Assembly (NCBI RefSeq): GCF_001517935.1
Contig: NZ_LOQF01000001.1
Coordinates: 62,001-126,000 of the forward strand
DNA length: 64,000 nucleotides
Reading direction: 5' to 3'
From: Sneathia sanguinegens
GTDB taxonomy: Bacteria > Fusobacteriota > Fusobacteriia > Fusobacteriales > Leptotrichiaceae
Positions 28,128-36,097 of the stretch are shown in pieces (position 1 is the first letter of the stretch; each line of letters opens with the position of its first letter). The notes under the pieces are model-generated. The model was not told the origin of the DNA. It worked only from the letters and a program-made list of their open reading frames with translations, and made no database searches. Both the position numbers and the translations under genes were made by a program.

Positions 28128-28987
28128 TGGGAACACTATTATTTATATTAAAACAAACAATAATTATAGCTCCACCTATTCTAATAACAGCAGTAGGAGC
28201 ATGTTTATGTGAATTATCAGGAGTAGTTAATATAGGACTAGAAGGTATGATGTTAGCTGGGGCCTATGCGGCAACTTGTGTAAATCTATATACAGGTAAT
28301 CCATATTTAGGAATTTTAGCAGGGATAATAATTGGTGGTTTAGTATCATTGATACATGCTGTTATAAGCATACACCTTAAGGGAAATCAAATAGTTAGTG
28401 GAGTAGCAATAAACTTATTTGCTGTTTCAACAACAAGCTTCCTTATAAAAGTAATGTTCCATGCAGCGGGGTCAACAGAAAAAGCTAAACATGGAGCCAA
28501 TAGTTTGATAGTTTTATCAGTAGTATATATTCTAGCAATATTAACATATTTCATAGTATATAAGACAGTATTTGGATTAAGATTAAGAACAGTAGGAGAA
28601 CATCCATTAGCAGCCGATACAGTAGGTATAAATGTATATAAATATAGATATATAGGAGTTCTTTTATCAGGTATGTATGCAGGACTTGGTGGAGCATATA
28701 TGTCAACAGTTATTTTGCAACATTTTGTTCAAAATATGACAGCAGGTAGAGGATTTATGGCTTTGGCAGCTATGATATTTGGTAAATGGAATCCATTAGG
28801 AGCTATTATAGCATCGCTATTATTCTCATTTGGGCAATCATTTGCATATAATGCAAAAGCTTTAGAATTACCTATACCTCAACAATTCTTAGAAATGATA
28901 CCATATATTTTAACAATATTTGTATTAATTGGTTTCGTCGGAAAGGCAAGAGCACCTAAGGCTGATGGAAAACCATATGAAAAATAA
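28124..28987 (+). CDS. Nucleoside ABC importer permease 2 (YufQ-like)
   Basis: A 287-residue permease partner with about eight helices. ELSGVVNIGLEGMMLAGAYAA and LRTVGEHPLAADTVGINVYKYRY are the characteristic segments, parallel to those of the first permease. It would pair with it to form the membrane channel. After its stop, a separate promoter precedes the binding-protein gene. Confidence 0.92.
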   Translation: MMGTLLFILKQTIIIAPPILITAVGACLCELSGVVNIGLEGMMLAGAYAATCVNLYTGNPYLGILAGIIIGGLVSLIHAVISIHLKGNQIVSGVAINLFAVSTTSFLIKVMFHAAGSTEKAKHGANSLIVLSVVYILAILTYFIVYKTVFGLRLRTVGEHPLAADTVGINVYKYRYIGVLLSGMYAGLGGAYMSTVILQHFVQNMTAGRGFMALAAMIFGKWNPLGAIIASLLFSFGQSFAYNAKALELPIPQQFLEMIPYILTIFVLIGFVGKARAPKADGKPYEK

Positions 28988-28991
28988 TAAT

Positions 28992-29020
28992 TTGCAATTG
29001 TACTTGTTTCAAGGTATAAT
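28992..29020 (+). promoter_or_regulatory. Promoter of the BMP lipoprotein gene
   Basis: TTGCAA (28992-28997), 17-base spacer, TATAAT (29015-29020), followed by an SD (AGGAGGG) before the ATG at 29056. It would allow the binding protein to be made in excess over the membrane subunits. Confidence 0.65.
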
Positions 29021-29055
29021 TTACTAGCTATGATTAAATATAGGAGGGAAAGTTA

Positions 29056-30084
29056 ATGAAAAAAATTTTAGCTTTTATGGGAACTGTGTTAACATTGATA
29101 ACATTAGTTTCATGTAAACCTAAAGAAGAAGCAAAGGCAGCTGATACTAAAGCTCCAGCAAATGCTAAGAAAGTTGCTATTGTTTATTCAACAGGTGGTA
29201 AAGGAGATAAATCATTCAATGATTCAGCATATCGTGGATTACAAATGGCAAAAGACAAATTAGGTATTGAATTTAGTGAATACGAACCTAAAGATCCTTC
29301 AGCTGAAGCACAAAATCAATTATTCCAATATGCTGAAAAAGGTGAATATGAATTAATAATTGGTGTTGGATTTACAATGAAAGATGCTGTAGTAGCAGCA
29401 GCAAAAGCATTTCCAGATCAAAAATTTGCATTAGTAGATGACGAAATATCAGATTTACCAAATGTAGTTTCTCTATTATTTAAAGAACAAGAAGGATCAT
29501 TCTTACTTGGTGCAATGTCAGCAATGGTTACAAAGACAAATACTTTAGGATTTGTTGGTGGAGTTGAAGCCCCAGTTATTTGGAGATTCCAAGCTGGATT
29601 TGAACAAGGTGCAAAATATGTTAATCCAAATATTAAAATCTTACCAGTATTCATAAATGGTAATAATCCATTTAATGATCCACAAACTGCTAAGACTTTA
29701 ACAGAAACTTTAATTGGTAAAAATGCAGATATAGTATTCCAAGTAGCAGGAGCATCTGGTTCAGGAGTATTCCAAGCAGCTAAAGAAAAGGGAGTTTATG
29801 CTTTAGGTGTTGACTCAAATCAAGATGGTGAAGAACCAGGAGTTATCTTAACATCAATGGTTAAAAGAGTTGACAATGCTGTATTTAATCAAATTAAAGA
29901 CACTTTAGATGGTAATTTCAAATCTGGAATTAAATACTTTGGATTAAAAGAAGATGGTGTTGGAACTACAGACTTTGAATTTAGTAAGAAAGTTGTTACA
30001 GAAGAAATAAGAAATAAGATTAAAGAAATAGCTGAAAAGATTAAATCAGGAGAAATAAAAGTTTCAGACAAAGTTCAAAAATAG
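29056..30084 (+). CDS. BMP-family nucleoside-binding lipoprotein
   Basis: Solute-binding lipoprotein of 342 residues (Bmp/PnrA/Med family), which captures purine or pyrimidine nucleosides for the adjacent importer. The lipobox is LVS-C-KPK at residue 20. Family blocks are STGGKGDKSFNDSAYRGLQ near residue 50, IIGVGFTMKDAV, the EGSFLLGAMSAM and GFVGGVEAPVI region, and GVDSNQDGEEPG with its acidic ligand-site residues. The link to nucleosides is reinforced by the pdp, deoC, deoD and cdd genes that follow. Confidence 0.93.
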   Translation: MKKILAFMGTVLTLITLVSCKPKEEAKAADTKAPANAKKVAIVYSTGGKGDKSFNDSAYRGLQMAKDKLGIEFSEYEPKDPSAEAQNQLFQYAEKGEYELIIGVGFTMKDAVVAAAKAFPDQKFALVDDEISDLPNVVSLLFKEQEGSFLLGAMSAMVTKTNTLGFVGGVEAPVIWRFQAGFEQGAKYVNPNIKILPVFINGNNPFNDPQTAKTLTETLIGKNADIVFQVAGASGSGVFQAAKEKGVYALGVDSNQDGEEPGVILTSMVKRVDNAVFNQIKDTLDGNFKSGIKYFGLKEDGVGTTDFEFSKKVVTEEIRNKIKEIAEKIKSGEIKVSDKVQK

Positions 30085-30095
30085 AACCTAAATGG

Positions 30096-30119
30096 AAAAA
30101 ACAGCTTATGCTGTTTTTT
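30096..30119 (+). terminator. Terminator between the BMP gene and pdp
   Basis: AAAAAACAGC/GCTGTTTTTT, a ten-base perfect stem with a TTAT loop, whose right arm is also the T-run. The hairpin ends about 20 bases before the pdp ATG. No separate promoter for pdp is evident, so it may be a partial terminator that lowers pdp-cdd expression relative to the binding protein. Confidence 0.75.
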
Positions 30120-30139
30120 CTTTTCTTGAAAGGATAGAC

Positions 30140-31444
30140 ATGAGAATCGTTGATATTATTCAAAATAAAAGAGACAATATTGAATTAACAAAAGAAGAAA
30201 TAGATTTTTTACTTGATGAATGTCAAGCACAAAGAGTACCAGATTACCAATTATCTGCATTCTTGATGGCTACATATTTTAATGGAATGACAGATAAAGA
30301 ATTAATAGAATTTACATTGAAAATGCGTGATTCAGGAGATATCATTAAATTTGATAAAATAAATAAATTTTTAGTTGATAAACATAGTACTGGAGGGGTT
30401 GGAGATAAAGTTACAGTAGTTATAGCTCCAATAATAGCAGCATTAGGTATGGCAACAGCAAAATTATCTGGTAAGGGCTTAGGTCATACTGGAGGTACAA
30501 TAGACAAATTTGAATCTATAAAGAATTTTAAGTTCTCTAGTACAAAAGAAGAATTAATGGATATAGCAAATAAAACAGGTATAGGACTTATGGGATATAG
30601 TGATAAAATAGTTCCACTTGATAAAAAAATATATTCATTAAGAGATGTTAGTGCAACAGTGCCATCTATCCCACTTATAGCAAGTAGTATAATGAGTAAG
30701 AAACTAGCAGTAGAAGCTAATATAATAATATTAGATGTTAAAGTTGGTGATGGAGCTTTTATGAAAGATATAGAACATGCAAAAGAACTTGCTAGAAGAA
30801 TGATAACAATAGGAAAAGGAGCAAAAAGACATACCAATGTAGTTTTATCTAATATGGATGAACCTTTAGGAAGAAATATAGGTAATGCCAATGAAATAAT
30901 AGAAGGTATTGAAGCTTTAAAAGGTAATATAATGCCAGATTTAAAAGAAGTAGTTTATACTATAGTTGGTCTTGCATTAAAGGCATATGGTAAGGTTAAA
31001 TCTATTAAAGAGGCTGAACCTTTAATAGATGAAGTTATAAGCTCAGGAAAGGCTTTAGAAAAATTAGCTGATTTTATTGAACAAAGTGGTGGAGATAGAA
31101 ATTTAGTTAATGATTATAGTCTATTACCAAAAGCAAAAAATTTATATCAAGTTAGAGCTCAAAAATCTGGTTATGTAAAGAAGATAAAGACAGAAGAAAT
31201 AGGTAAGGCAGCTATGGTAATAGGTGCAGGAAGAGCAACAAAGGAATCTATAATTGATCATAGTGTTGGATTAAAGGTAATAAAAAAGGTTGCAGATAAA
31301 GTAGAAAAGGGAGAAGTTATCTGCGAAATAGAATATAATTCAGATGAATTCTTAAAAGAATCTGAAAATTTAATCCAAGATTCTTATGTTATATCAGAAG
31401 AAAAGGTTAATGAACCTAAAACAATATTAGAAATAATAGAATAG
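30140..31444 (+). CDS. pdp: Pyrimidine-nucleoside phosphorylase
   Basis: Phosphorolyses uridine, thymidine or deoxyuridine to the base and (deoxy)ribose 1-phosphate. The protein is 434 residues, the usual family length, beginning MRIVDIIQNKRDN. The family signature is KLSGKGLGHTGGTIDKFES near residue 107 (normally S-G-R-G; Lys replaces Arg), and DKHSTGGVGDK near 80 binds phosphate. An in-frame ATG at 30092 lies before the terminator hairpin and would add 16 unrelated residues, so ATG 30140 with SD AAAGGAT is chosen. It could equally be called deoA. Confidence 0.92.
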   Translation: MRIVDIIQNKRDNIELTKEEIDFLLDECQAQRVPDYQLSAFLMATYFNGMTDKELIEFTLKMRDSGDIIKFDKINKFLVDKHSTGGVGDKVTVVIAPIIAALGMATAKLSGKGLGHTGGTIDKFESIKNFKFSSTKEELMDIANKTGIGLMGYSDKIVPLDKKIYSLRDVSATVPSIPLIASSIMSKKLAVEANIIILDVKVGDGAFMKDIEHAKELARRMITIGKGAKRHTNVVLSNMDEPLGRNIGNANEIIEGIEALKGNIMPDLKEVVYTIVGLALKAYGKVKSIKEAEPLIDEVISSGKALEKLADFIEQSGGDRNLVNDYSLLPKAKNLYQVRAQKSGYVKKIKTEEIGKAAMVIGAGRATKESIIDHSVGLKVIKKVADKVEKGEVICEIEYNSDEFLKESENLIQDSYVISEEKVNEPKTILEIIE

Positions 31445-31460
31445 AAAGAGACAAGATAAA

Positions 31461-32105
31461 ATGGAAATAAACAAATATATTGATCATACAGTATTAAAAG
31501 CTACAACAACACCTAAGGATATAGAAAAACTTTGTAATGAAGCAAAGGAATATAAATTTTATTCTGTGTGTGTTAATGGTTGTTATGTGTCATTATGTAA
31601 AAAATTATTAGTTAATACAGAAGTTAAGGTAGCAGCTGTTATAGGTTTTCCTTTAGGAGCAATGTCTACAGAAGCAAAAGTATATGAAGCAAAGAAATGT
31701 ATAGAAGATGGTGCAAATGAAATAGACATGGTTATAAATGTTGGAATGTTAAAAGCAAAAGAATATGACTATGTAAGAGAAGAAATAAGACAAATAAAAG
31801 AAGCTATAGGGACTAATGTATTAAAAGTAATAATAGAAACTTGTTATTTGACAGATGATGAAAAGGTAAAAGCTTGCGAATTAGCAGTAGAAGCTAAGGC
31901 AGACTTTGTAAAGACTTCAACTGGCTTTGGAACAAATGGTGCAACATTTGAAGATGTTACTTTAATGAAAAAAACTGTAGGAAATAGAGCAAAGGTCAAG
32001 GCATCTGGGGGAGTAAAAACTTATGAAACAGCTGTTAAATATATTGAATTAGGAGCTGAAAGATTAGGAACTTCATCAGGTATACAAATTATGAATAAAA
32101 AGTAG
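31461..32105 (+). CDS. deoC: Deoxyribose-phosphate aldolase
   Basis: Splits 2-deoxyribose 5-phosphate into glyceraldehyde 3-phosphate and acetaldehyde, feeding nucleoside sugar into glycolysis. It has 214 residues, a TIM-barrel class I aldolase with IDHTVLKATTT at the N-terminus, EIDMVINVGMLK near 90, VLKVIIETCYL, and the Schiff-base lysine in FVKTSTGFGTNGAT. Its neighbours supply deoxyribose 1-phosphate; the phosphopentomutase needed to link them is not in this window. Confidence 0.96.
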   Translation: MEINKYIDHTVLKATTTPKDIEKLCNEAKEYKFYSVCVNGCYVSLCKKLLVNTEVKVAAVIGFPLGAMSTEAKVYEAKKCIEDGANEIDMVINVGMLKAKEYDYVREEIRQIKEAIGTNVLKVIIETCYLTDDEKVKACELAVEAKADFVKTSTGFGTNGATFEDVTLMKKTVGNRAKVKASGGVKTYETAVKYIELGAERLGTSSGIQIMNKK

Positions 32106-32114
32106 GAGGATAAA

Positions 32115-32825
32115 ATGGCAACACCACATTTAGGAGCAAATAAAGGAGATATTGCAGAAATAGTCTTATTACCAGGAGATCCATTAAGAGCAAAATATAT
32201 AGCTGAAACATTTTTGGAAGATGTACATCAATATACAAATGTAAGAGGAATGTTAGGATTTACAGGTACATATAAGGGAAAAAGAGTATCTGTTCAAGGA
32301 ACAGGTATGGGAGTACCTTCAATAGGAATTTATGTAAATGAATTAATTATAGAATATGGTTGTAAAATTTTAATGAGAATAGGGACAGCTGGTTCTACTC
32401 ATGAAAGTGTAAAAATTAGAGATGTAGTTTTAGCAATGTCAAGTTCAACAGATTCAGCTATTAATAAATTAAGATTTAATGGAGCAGATTATGCACCTTG
32501 TGCAGATTCAGATTTATTTATTACTGCATATAATATTGCAAAAGAAAAAGGTATTAATGTTAAAGCAGGTAATATCTTAACAAGTGATACTTTCTACAAT
32601 GATAAGCCAGATTCATGGAAGCATTGGTCAGAATTTGGAGTTTTATGTGTTGAAATGGAAACAGCTCAATTATATACTTTAGCTGCTAAATATAATGTTA
32701 AGGCATTGACTTTACTAACAATAAGTGATTCATTGGTTACAGGTGAAAGTACTACAGCAGAAGAAAGACAATTAACATTTAATGATATGATAATTACAGC
32801 ATTGGAGACAGCACGAAAATTTTAA
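32115..32825 (+). CDS. deoD: Purine-nucleoside phosphorylase (DeoD type)
   Basis: Hexameric PNP of 236 residues that converts purine (deoxy)nucleosides to base and pentose 1-phosphate. It begins [31 protein letters not shown], the standard DeoD N-terminus containing a phosphate-site Gly and Arg. The RIGTAGS segment near 88, [11 protein letters not shown] near 180 and the catalytic Asp in [10 protein letters not shown] near 204 are conserved. It is nine bases after deoC with an SD AGGAGG. Confidence 0.97.
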   Translation: MATPHLGANKGDIAEIVLLPGDPLRAKYIAETFLEDVHQYTNVRGMLGFTGTYKGKRVSVQGTGMGVPSIGIYVNELIIEYGCKILMRIGTAGSTHESVKIRDVVLAMSSSTDSAINKLRFNGADYAPCADSDLFITAYNIAKEKGINVKAGNILTSDTFYNDKPDSWKHWSEFGVLCVEMETAQLYTLAAKYNVKALTLLTISDSLVTGESTTAEERQLTFNDMIITALETARKF

Positions 32826-32843
32826 TAAAGAGGGTAGATAAAC

Positions 32844-33248
32844 ATGGTACATGAAAAATATATAGAAAAAGCCAATAAATTATTGGAAAAGGCTTATGTT
32901 CCTTATTCAAAGTTTTCAGTTGCAGCTATTGTTATAGATCAAGATGGAAATGAGTATGAAGGAGTAAATGTTGAAAATGCAGCATATGGACTATGTTTGT
33001 GTGCAGAAAGAAATGCTATAACTACAGGAGTTACAAAAAATTTAAAAAAGATTAAGGCAATTTATATAACTGGAAAGACACAAGAACCTATTAGTCCTTG
33101 TGGTTCATGTAGACAGGTTATAGCAGAATTTGGAGATGAAAATACTAGGATAATTTTAGGAACTTCAAATAATAAAAAGTATAGTGAATATACATTAGAA
33201 GGAATAATACCTTATTATTTTTCTTCTCATTCAATGACAAAAAAATAG
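32844..33248 (+). CDS. cdd: Cytidine deaminase
   Basis: Deaminates cytidine and deoxycytidine to uridine forms, which pdp can then cleave. It has 134 residues, the homotetrameric type, with YVPYSKFSVAA, NVENAAYGLCLCAERNAI (zinc Cys and catalytic Glu) and SPCGSCRQV (two further zinc Cys). It is the last gene of the nucleoside block; a bidirectional terminator overlaps its stop codon. Confidence 0.96.
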   Translation: MVHEKYIEKANKLLEKAYVPYSKFSVAAIVIDQDGNEYEGVNVENAAYGLCLCAERNAITTGVTKNLKKIKAIYITGKTQEPISPCGSCRQVIAEFGDENTRIILGTSNNKKYSEYTLEGIIPYYFSSHSMTKK

Positions 33249-33269
33249 TAGCATTTGCTACTATTTTTT
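33241..33269. terminator. Bidirectional terminator between cdd and lysS
   Basis: Twelve-base perfect stem AAAAATAGTAGC/GCTACTATTTTT with an ATTT loop. It covers the stop codons of both convergent genes, so it can serve either strand. Confidence 0.85.
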
Positions 33270-34746
33270 AGTCTATATTTTTTTCTTTTTTTAATGTTGG
33301 GAAGAGAATAACATCTCTTATTGACATAGAATTAGTTAATAACATAGTTAATCTATCTATACCTATACCAAGTCCACCAGCAGGAGGCATTCCATATTCT
33401 AAAGCTCTAATATAGTCTAAATCCATATCACAAGCTTCGTCATCTCCTTGTTGTTTTTTCTTAACTTGATCTTCAAATCTAGCTTTTTGTTCAATAGGAT
33501 CATTTAATTCTGAATAAGCATTACCATATTCACGACCTGTTATAAATAATTCAAATCTATCTACCCAATCTTCACTTTTATATGAATTCTTTGAAAGTGG
33601 AGAAATTTCCTTTGGATAAGTTGTAATAAAAGTAGGATTAATAAGGGTTTCTTCTACTTTTTCTTCAAATAAAAGATTTAATATACCATATTTAGTGTAT
33701 TTAACTTTTTCGTCTAATTCTATACCTAAATTTTTTGCAAAATCTACAGCTTCTTCATCATTTGAAATAGCATTTATATCAAAACCAGTTTTTTCTTTAA
33801 CAATATCGCTCATGGTAACACGACGCCAAGGTTTAGCTAAATTTATACTTTTTCCTTCATATTCAATTTCATATTTACCATATAATTTAAAGGTAAGTGA
33901 TGAGATTAAATCTTCAGCAAGATTCATCATAGTATTAAAATCAGCATAAGCTTGATATAGTTCCATCATTGTAAACTCAGGATTATGTTTGATTGAGATA
34001 CCCTCATTTCTGAAAGAACGATTTATTTCAAATATTTTTTCAAAGCCTCCTACAAGTAATCTTTTAAGATAAAGTTCTGGAGCTATTCTTAGATACATTT
34101 CTTGATCTAAGGCATTATGATATGTAATAAAAGGTTTAGCAGCAGCTCCACCAGCAATAGGATGTAACATTGGTGTTTCTACTTCATAAAAACCTTTTGA
34201 ACTAAGATAATTTCTAATAAATTTAATTATCTCAAATCTTTTTTTCATAGTATCCATTACTTCATCATTCATTATTAAATCTACATATCTTTGTCTATAT
34301 CTTAATTCAACATCAGAAAGACCATGGAATTTGTCAGGAAGAGGTCTAGTATTTTTAGATAAAATAACATATTTTATAGCTCTTAAAGTTAATTCTCCTG
34401 TTTGAGTATAAAAAAGTTTACCTTCGATACCTATAAAATCTCCAACACTCATATTTTTGAAAATTTCATATTCGCTTTCTCCAACTTCAGCCTTATTAAC
34501 ATAAATTTGTATTTTACCACTATCGTCTTTTAAATGAGCAAAGCCATTTTTACCTATTCTTCTATAAGAAACTAGTCTACCGGCAGTAATAAAGATTCTA
34601 TTTTCATCATCTTTATTAGAAATAATATCTTTAATAGTATCCTTTTTATCAAAAAATCTACCATAGGGTTCTAAGCCCATATCACGCAATTCTTTAACTT
34701 TTTTTAATTTTTCACCCATGATATAGCTTGTTTTTTGTTCAGCCAT
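33268..34746 (-). CDS. lysS: Lysyl-tRNA synthetase, class II
   Basis: Charges tRNA-Lys. It is 492 residues: an N-terminal OB-fold anticodon-binding domain (IFITAGRLVSYRRIGKNGFAHLKD near residue 50) and a class II catalytic core with motif 2 FRNEGISIKHNPEFTMMELYQAYADFN near 243 and motif 3 GLGIGIDRLTML near 463. The SD AAAGGAG precedes the ATG. It is the last gene of the rlmH unit and slightly overlaps the preceding small gene. Confidence 0.97.
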   Translation of the reverse strand: MAEQKTSYIMGEKLKKVKELRDMGLEPYGRFFDKKDTIKDIISNKDDENRIFITAGRLVSYRRIGKNGFAHLKDDSGKIQIYVNKAEVGESEYEIFKNMSVGDFIGIEGKLFYTQTGELTLRAIKYVILSKNTRPLPDKFHGLSDVELRYRQRYVDLIMNDEVMDTMKKRFEIIKFIRNYLSSKGFYEVETPMLHPIAGGAAAKPFITYHNALDQEMYLRIAPELYLKRLLVGGFEKIFEINRSFRNEGISIKHNPEFTMMELYQAYADFNTMMNLAEDLISSLTFKLYGKYEIEYEGKSINLAKPWRRVTMSDIVKEKTGFDINAISNDEEAVDFAKNLGIELDEKVKYTKYGILNLLFEEKVEETLINPTFITTYPKEISPLSKNSYKSEDWVDRFELFITGREYGNAYSELNDPIEQKARFEDQVKKKQQGDDEACDMDLDYIRALEYGMPPAGGLGIGIDRLTMLLTNSMSIRDVILFPTLKKEKNID

Positions 34747-35122
34747 TATTATTTTTCTCCTTTAATAATAATTTTATAGAAATAAAGCAAAGAAATTCAT
34801 CGGACATTGAATATTCTTTTGCCCTGATTTCAATAAAATTATTGTATTTTTTTAAAAATGTTGTTATTATTTTTGTTTCAATTAGAGTAGAATTTAATTT
34901 TAAACTTGATTTTGTAGAGTTATTTAATGAAAAAATTTTTTTATAACTTATGTCTGCAAGTTTTTCTATAATCAATTCTTGTTCATTTAGGCAAAGTTTT
35001 AAATTTTCATTCTTACAAATATATGTGTTTTCACTTATTTTTTCAAAAAATAAATCAGTTAATTCAACATTTTCTTTTGCTTTATTGTAATAGATAAAAG
35101 AACTTTTAATAGAAATAAGCAT
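34739..35122 (-). CDS. Small conserved-looking protein of unknown function (possibly DUF1934-like)
   Basis: A 127-residue cytoplasmic protein without signal peptide or membrane helix. Alternating strand-like segments such as LKLCLNEQELIIEKL and the C-terminal IEIRAKEYSMSDEFLCFISIKLL suggest a small beta-barrel like the DUF1934/YwiB family, but I do not recognise it firmly. Its start lies four bases from the end of the upstream acidic-protein gene and its end overlaps lysS by eight bases, so it is translated as part of this operon. Confidence 0.5.
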   Translation of the reverse strand: MLISIKSSFIYYNKAKENVELTDLFFEKISENTYICKNENLKLCLNEQELIIEKLADISYKKIFSLNNSTKSSLKLNSTLIETKIITTFLKKYNNFIEIRAKEYSMSDEFLCFISIKLLLKEKNNNG

Positions 35123-35125
35123 AAA

Positions 35126-35572
35126 TTATTCACTATCTAATAGATCGTTGATGAAATTATCATCATCTTCAAAATCATTTGCTTTATTATCAACATTTGA
35201 ATTATTATCATCTTCATAATCATAAGTAAAATCTGGTTTATCGTCTTCAACGAAATTATCAAATTCATCATTATCATTATTATTACCTTCTATGAATTTT
35301 GTTTCATATTCATAATCATCATCGATTTCACCAAAATCTGTATCTTCATCTAAGGCCATTCTTTGATAATAGTCAAATACTAATTCTTCATTGTCTTCAT
35401 CTAGTAAATAAAGTTCTTCTTCATCTTCATCCACTCTAAATGCTCTTTTTTGTCCATATTCACTTTCTGCTATAATATATTCAGTATCTTTTATTTTAAC
35501 AGTTCCTATGCAAGTAAAATATTCTAATTCTCCATTAATAGTGTAAGTAAACTCATCATCGTATGAGTACAT
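35126..35572 (-). CDS. Acidic protein with disordered C-terminal tail
   Basis: About 148 residues. The N-terminal half (residues 1-70) is beta-rich with FTCIGTVKIKDTEYIIAESEYGQ, loosely recalling the DUF1292 family. The C-terminal half is almost only Asp, Glu and Asn (for example FVEDDKPDFTYDYEDDNNSN) and should be disordered. The in-frame ATG at 35584 overlaps the rlmH end, but GGAGG five bases before ATG 35572 marks the likely start. Function is unknown; such tails can bind basic proteins or mimic nucleic acid. Confidence 0.6.
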   Translation of the reverse strand: MYSYDDEFTYTINGELEYFTCIGTVKIKDTEYIIAESEYGQKRAFRVDEDEEELYLLDEDNEELVFDYYQRMALDEDTDFGEIDDDYEYETKFIEGNNNDNDEFDNFVEDDKPDFTYDYEDDNNSNVDNKANDFEDDDNFINDLLDSE

Positions 35573-35583
35573 TGTAACCTCCA

Positions 35584-36042
35584 TTATTTGTGATATTTTA
35601 TATTTTTAGATATACAAATAGCTCTATATATCTGTTCTAATAGGATGAGTCTAAATAATTGATGTGGGAAGGTTAATTTTGAAAAAGCTAATAAGTAGTC
35701 CGCCTTCTCTTTTACTTCTCTACTAACGCCCCTAGAACCTCCTATTATAAAGGATATTTCACTGTAATTTAATGTTAAATCAAATAATTTATTAGATAAT
35801 TCTATTGAATCTATAAATTTACCTTTTAGATCTAAAAGAATATTATATGATTTAGTTTTAGAAAGATATGCTAAAATCTTGTCAGATTCTTTTTTTATAG
35901 CAGTAGAATTATCTACTTCTTCCTGTAATTCAATAATATTTAAATTAATATATTTAGATAAGCGTTTAGAAAATTCAGCTATTCCATCTATAATATATTT
36001 TTCTTTAATTTTGCCAATGGCAATAATATTAATTTTCAACAT
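35584..36042 (-). CDS. rlmH: RlmH, 23S rRNA pseudouridine-1915 N3-methyltransferase
   Basis: SPOUT-class methyltransferase acting on assembled 70S ribosomes. It is 152 residues with the knotted C-terminal half: FIIGGSRGVSREVKEKADYLLAFSKLTFPHQLFRLILLEQIYRA and the invariant ending KYHK. Its promoter at 36064-36091 suggests it leads the operon rlmH, acidic protein, small protein, lysS. Confidence 0.96.
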   Translation of the reverse strand: MLKINIIAIGKIKEKYIIDGIAEFSKRLSKYINLNIIELQEEVDNSTAIKKESDKILAYLSKTKSYNILLDLKGKFIDSIELSNKLFDLTLNYSEISFIIGGSRGVSREVKEKADYLLAFSKLTFPHQLFRLILLEQIYRAICISKNIKYHK

Positions 36043-36063
36043 AAAAATATCCTACTTTAATTA

Positions 36064-36091
36064 TTATACATATTTTAAAAAAAAATACAAG
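36064..36091 (-). promoter_or_regulatory. rlmH: Candidate promoter of the rlmH-lysS unit
   Basis: Minus strand TTGTAT (36086-36091), 16-base spacer, TATAAT (36064-36069), between the mutL stop and rlmH. Confidence 0.5.
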
Positions 36092-36097
36092 TAAAAT

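Noticed and set aside
30092-30139. Upstream ATG 30092 as start of pdp
   Set aside because: The added residues are encoded by the terminator hairpin and have no family match; ATG 30140 has an SD and gives the usual length.
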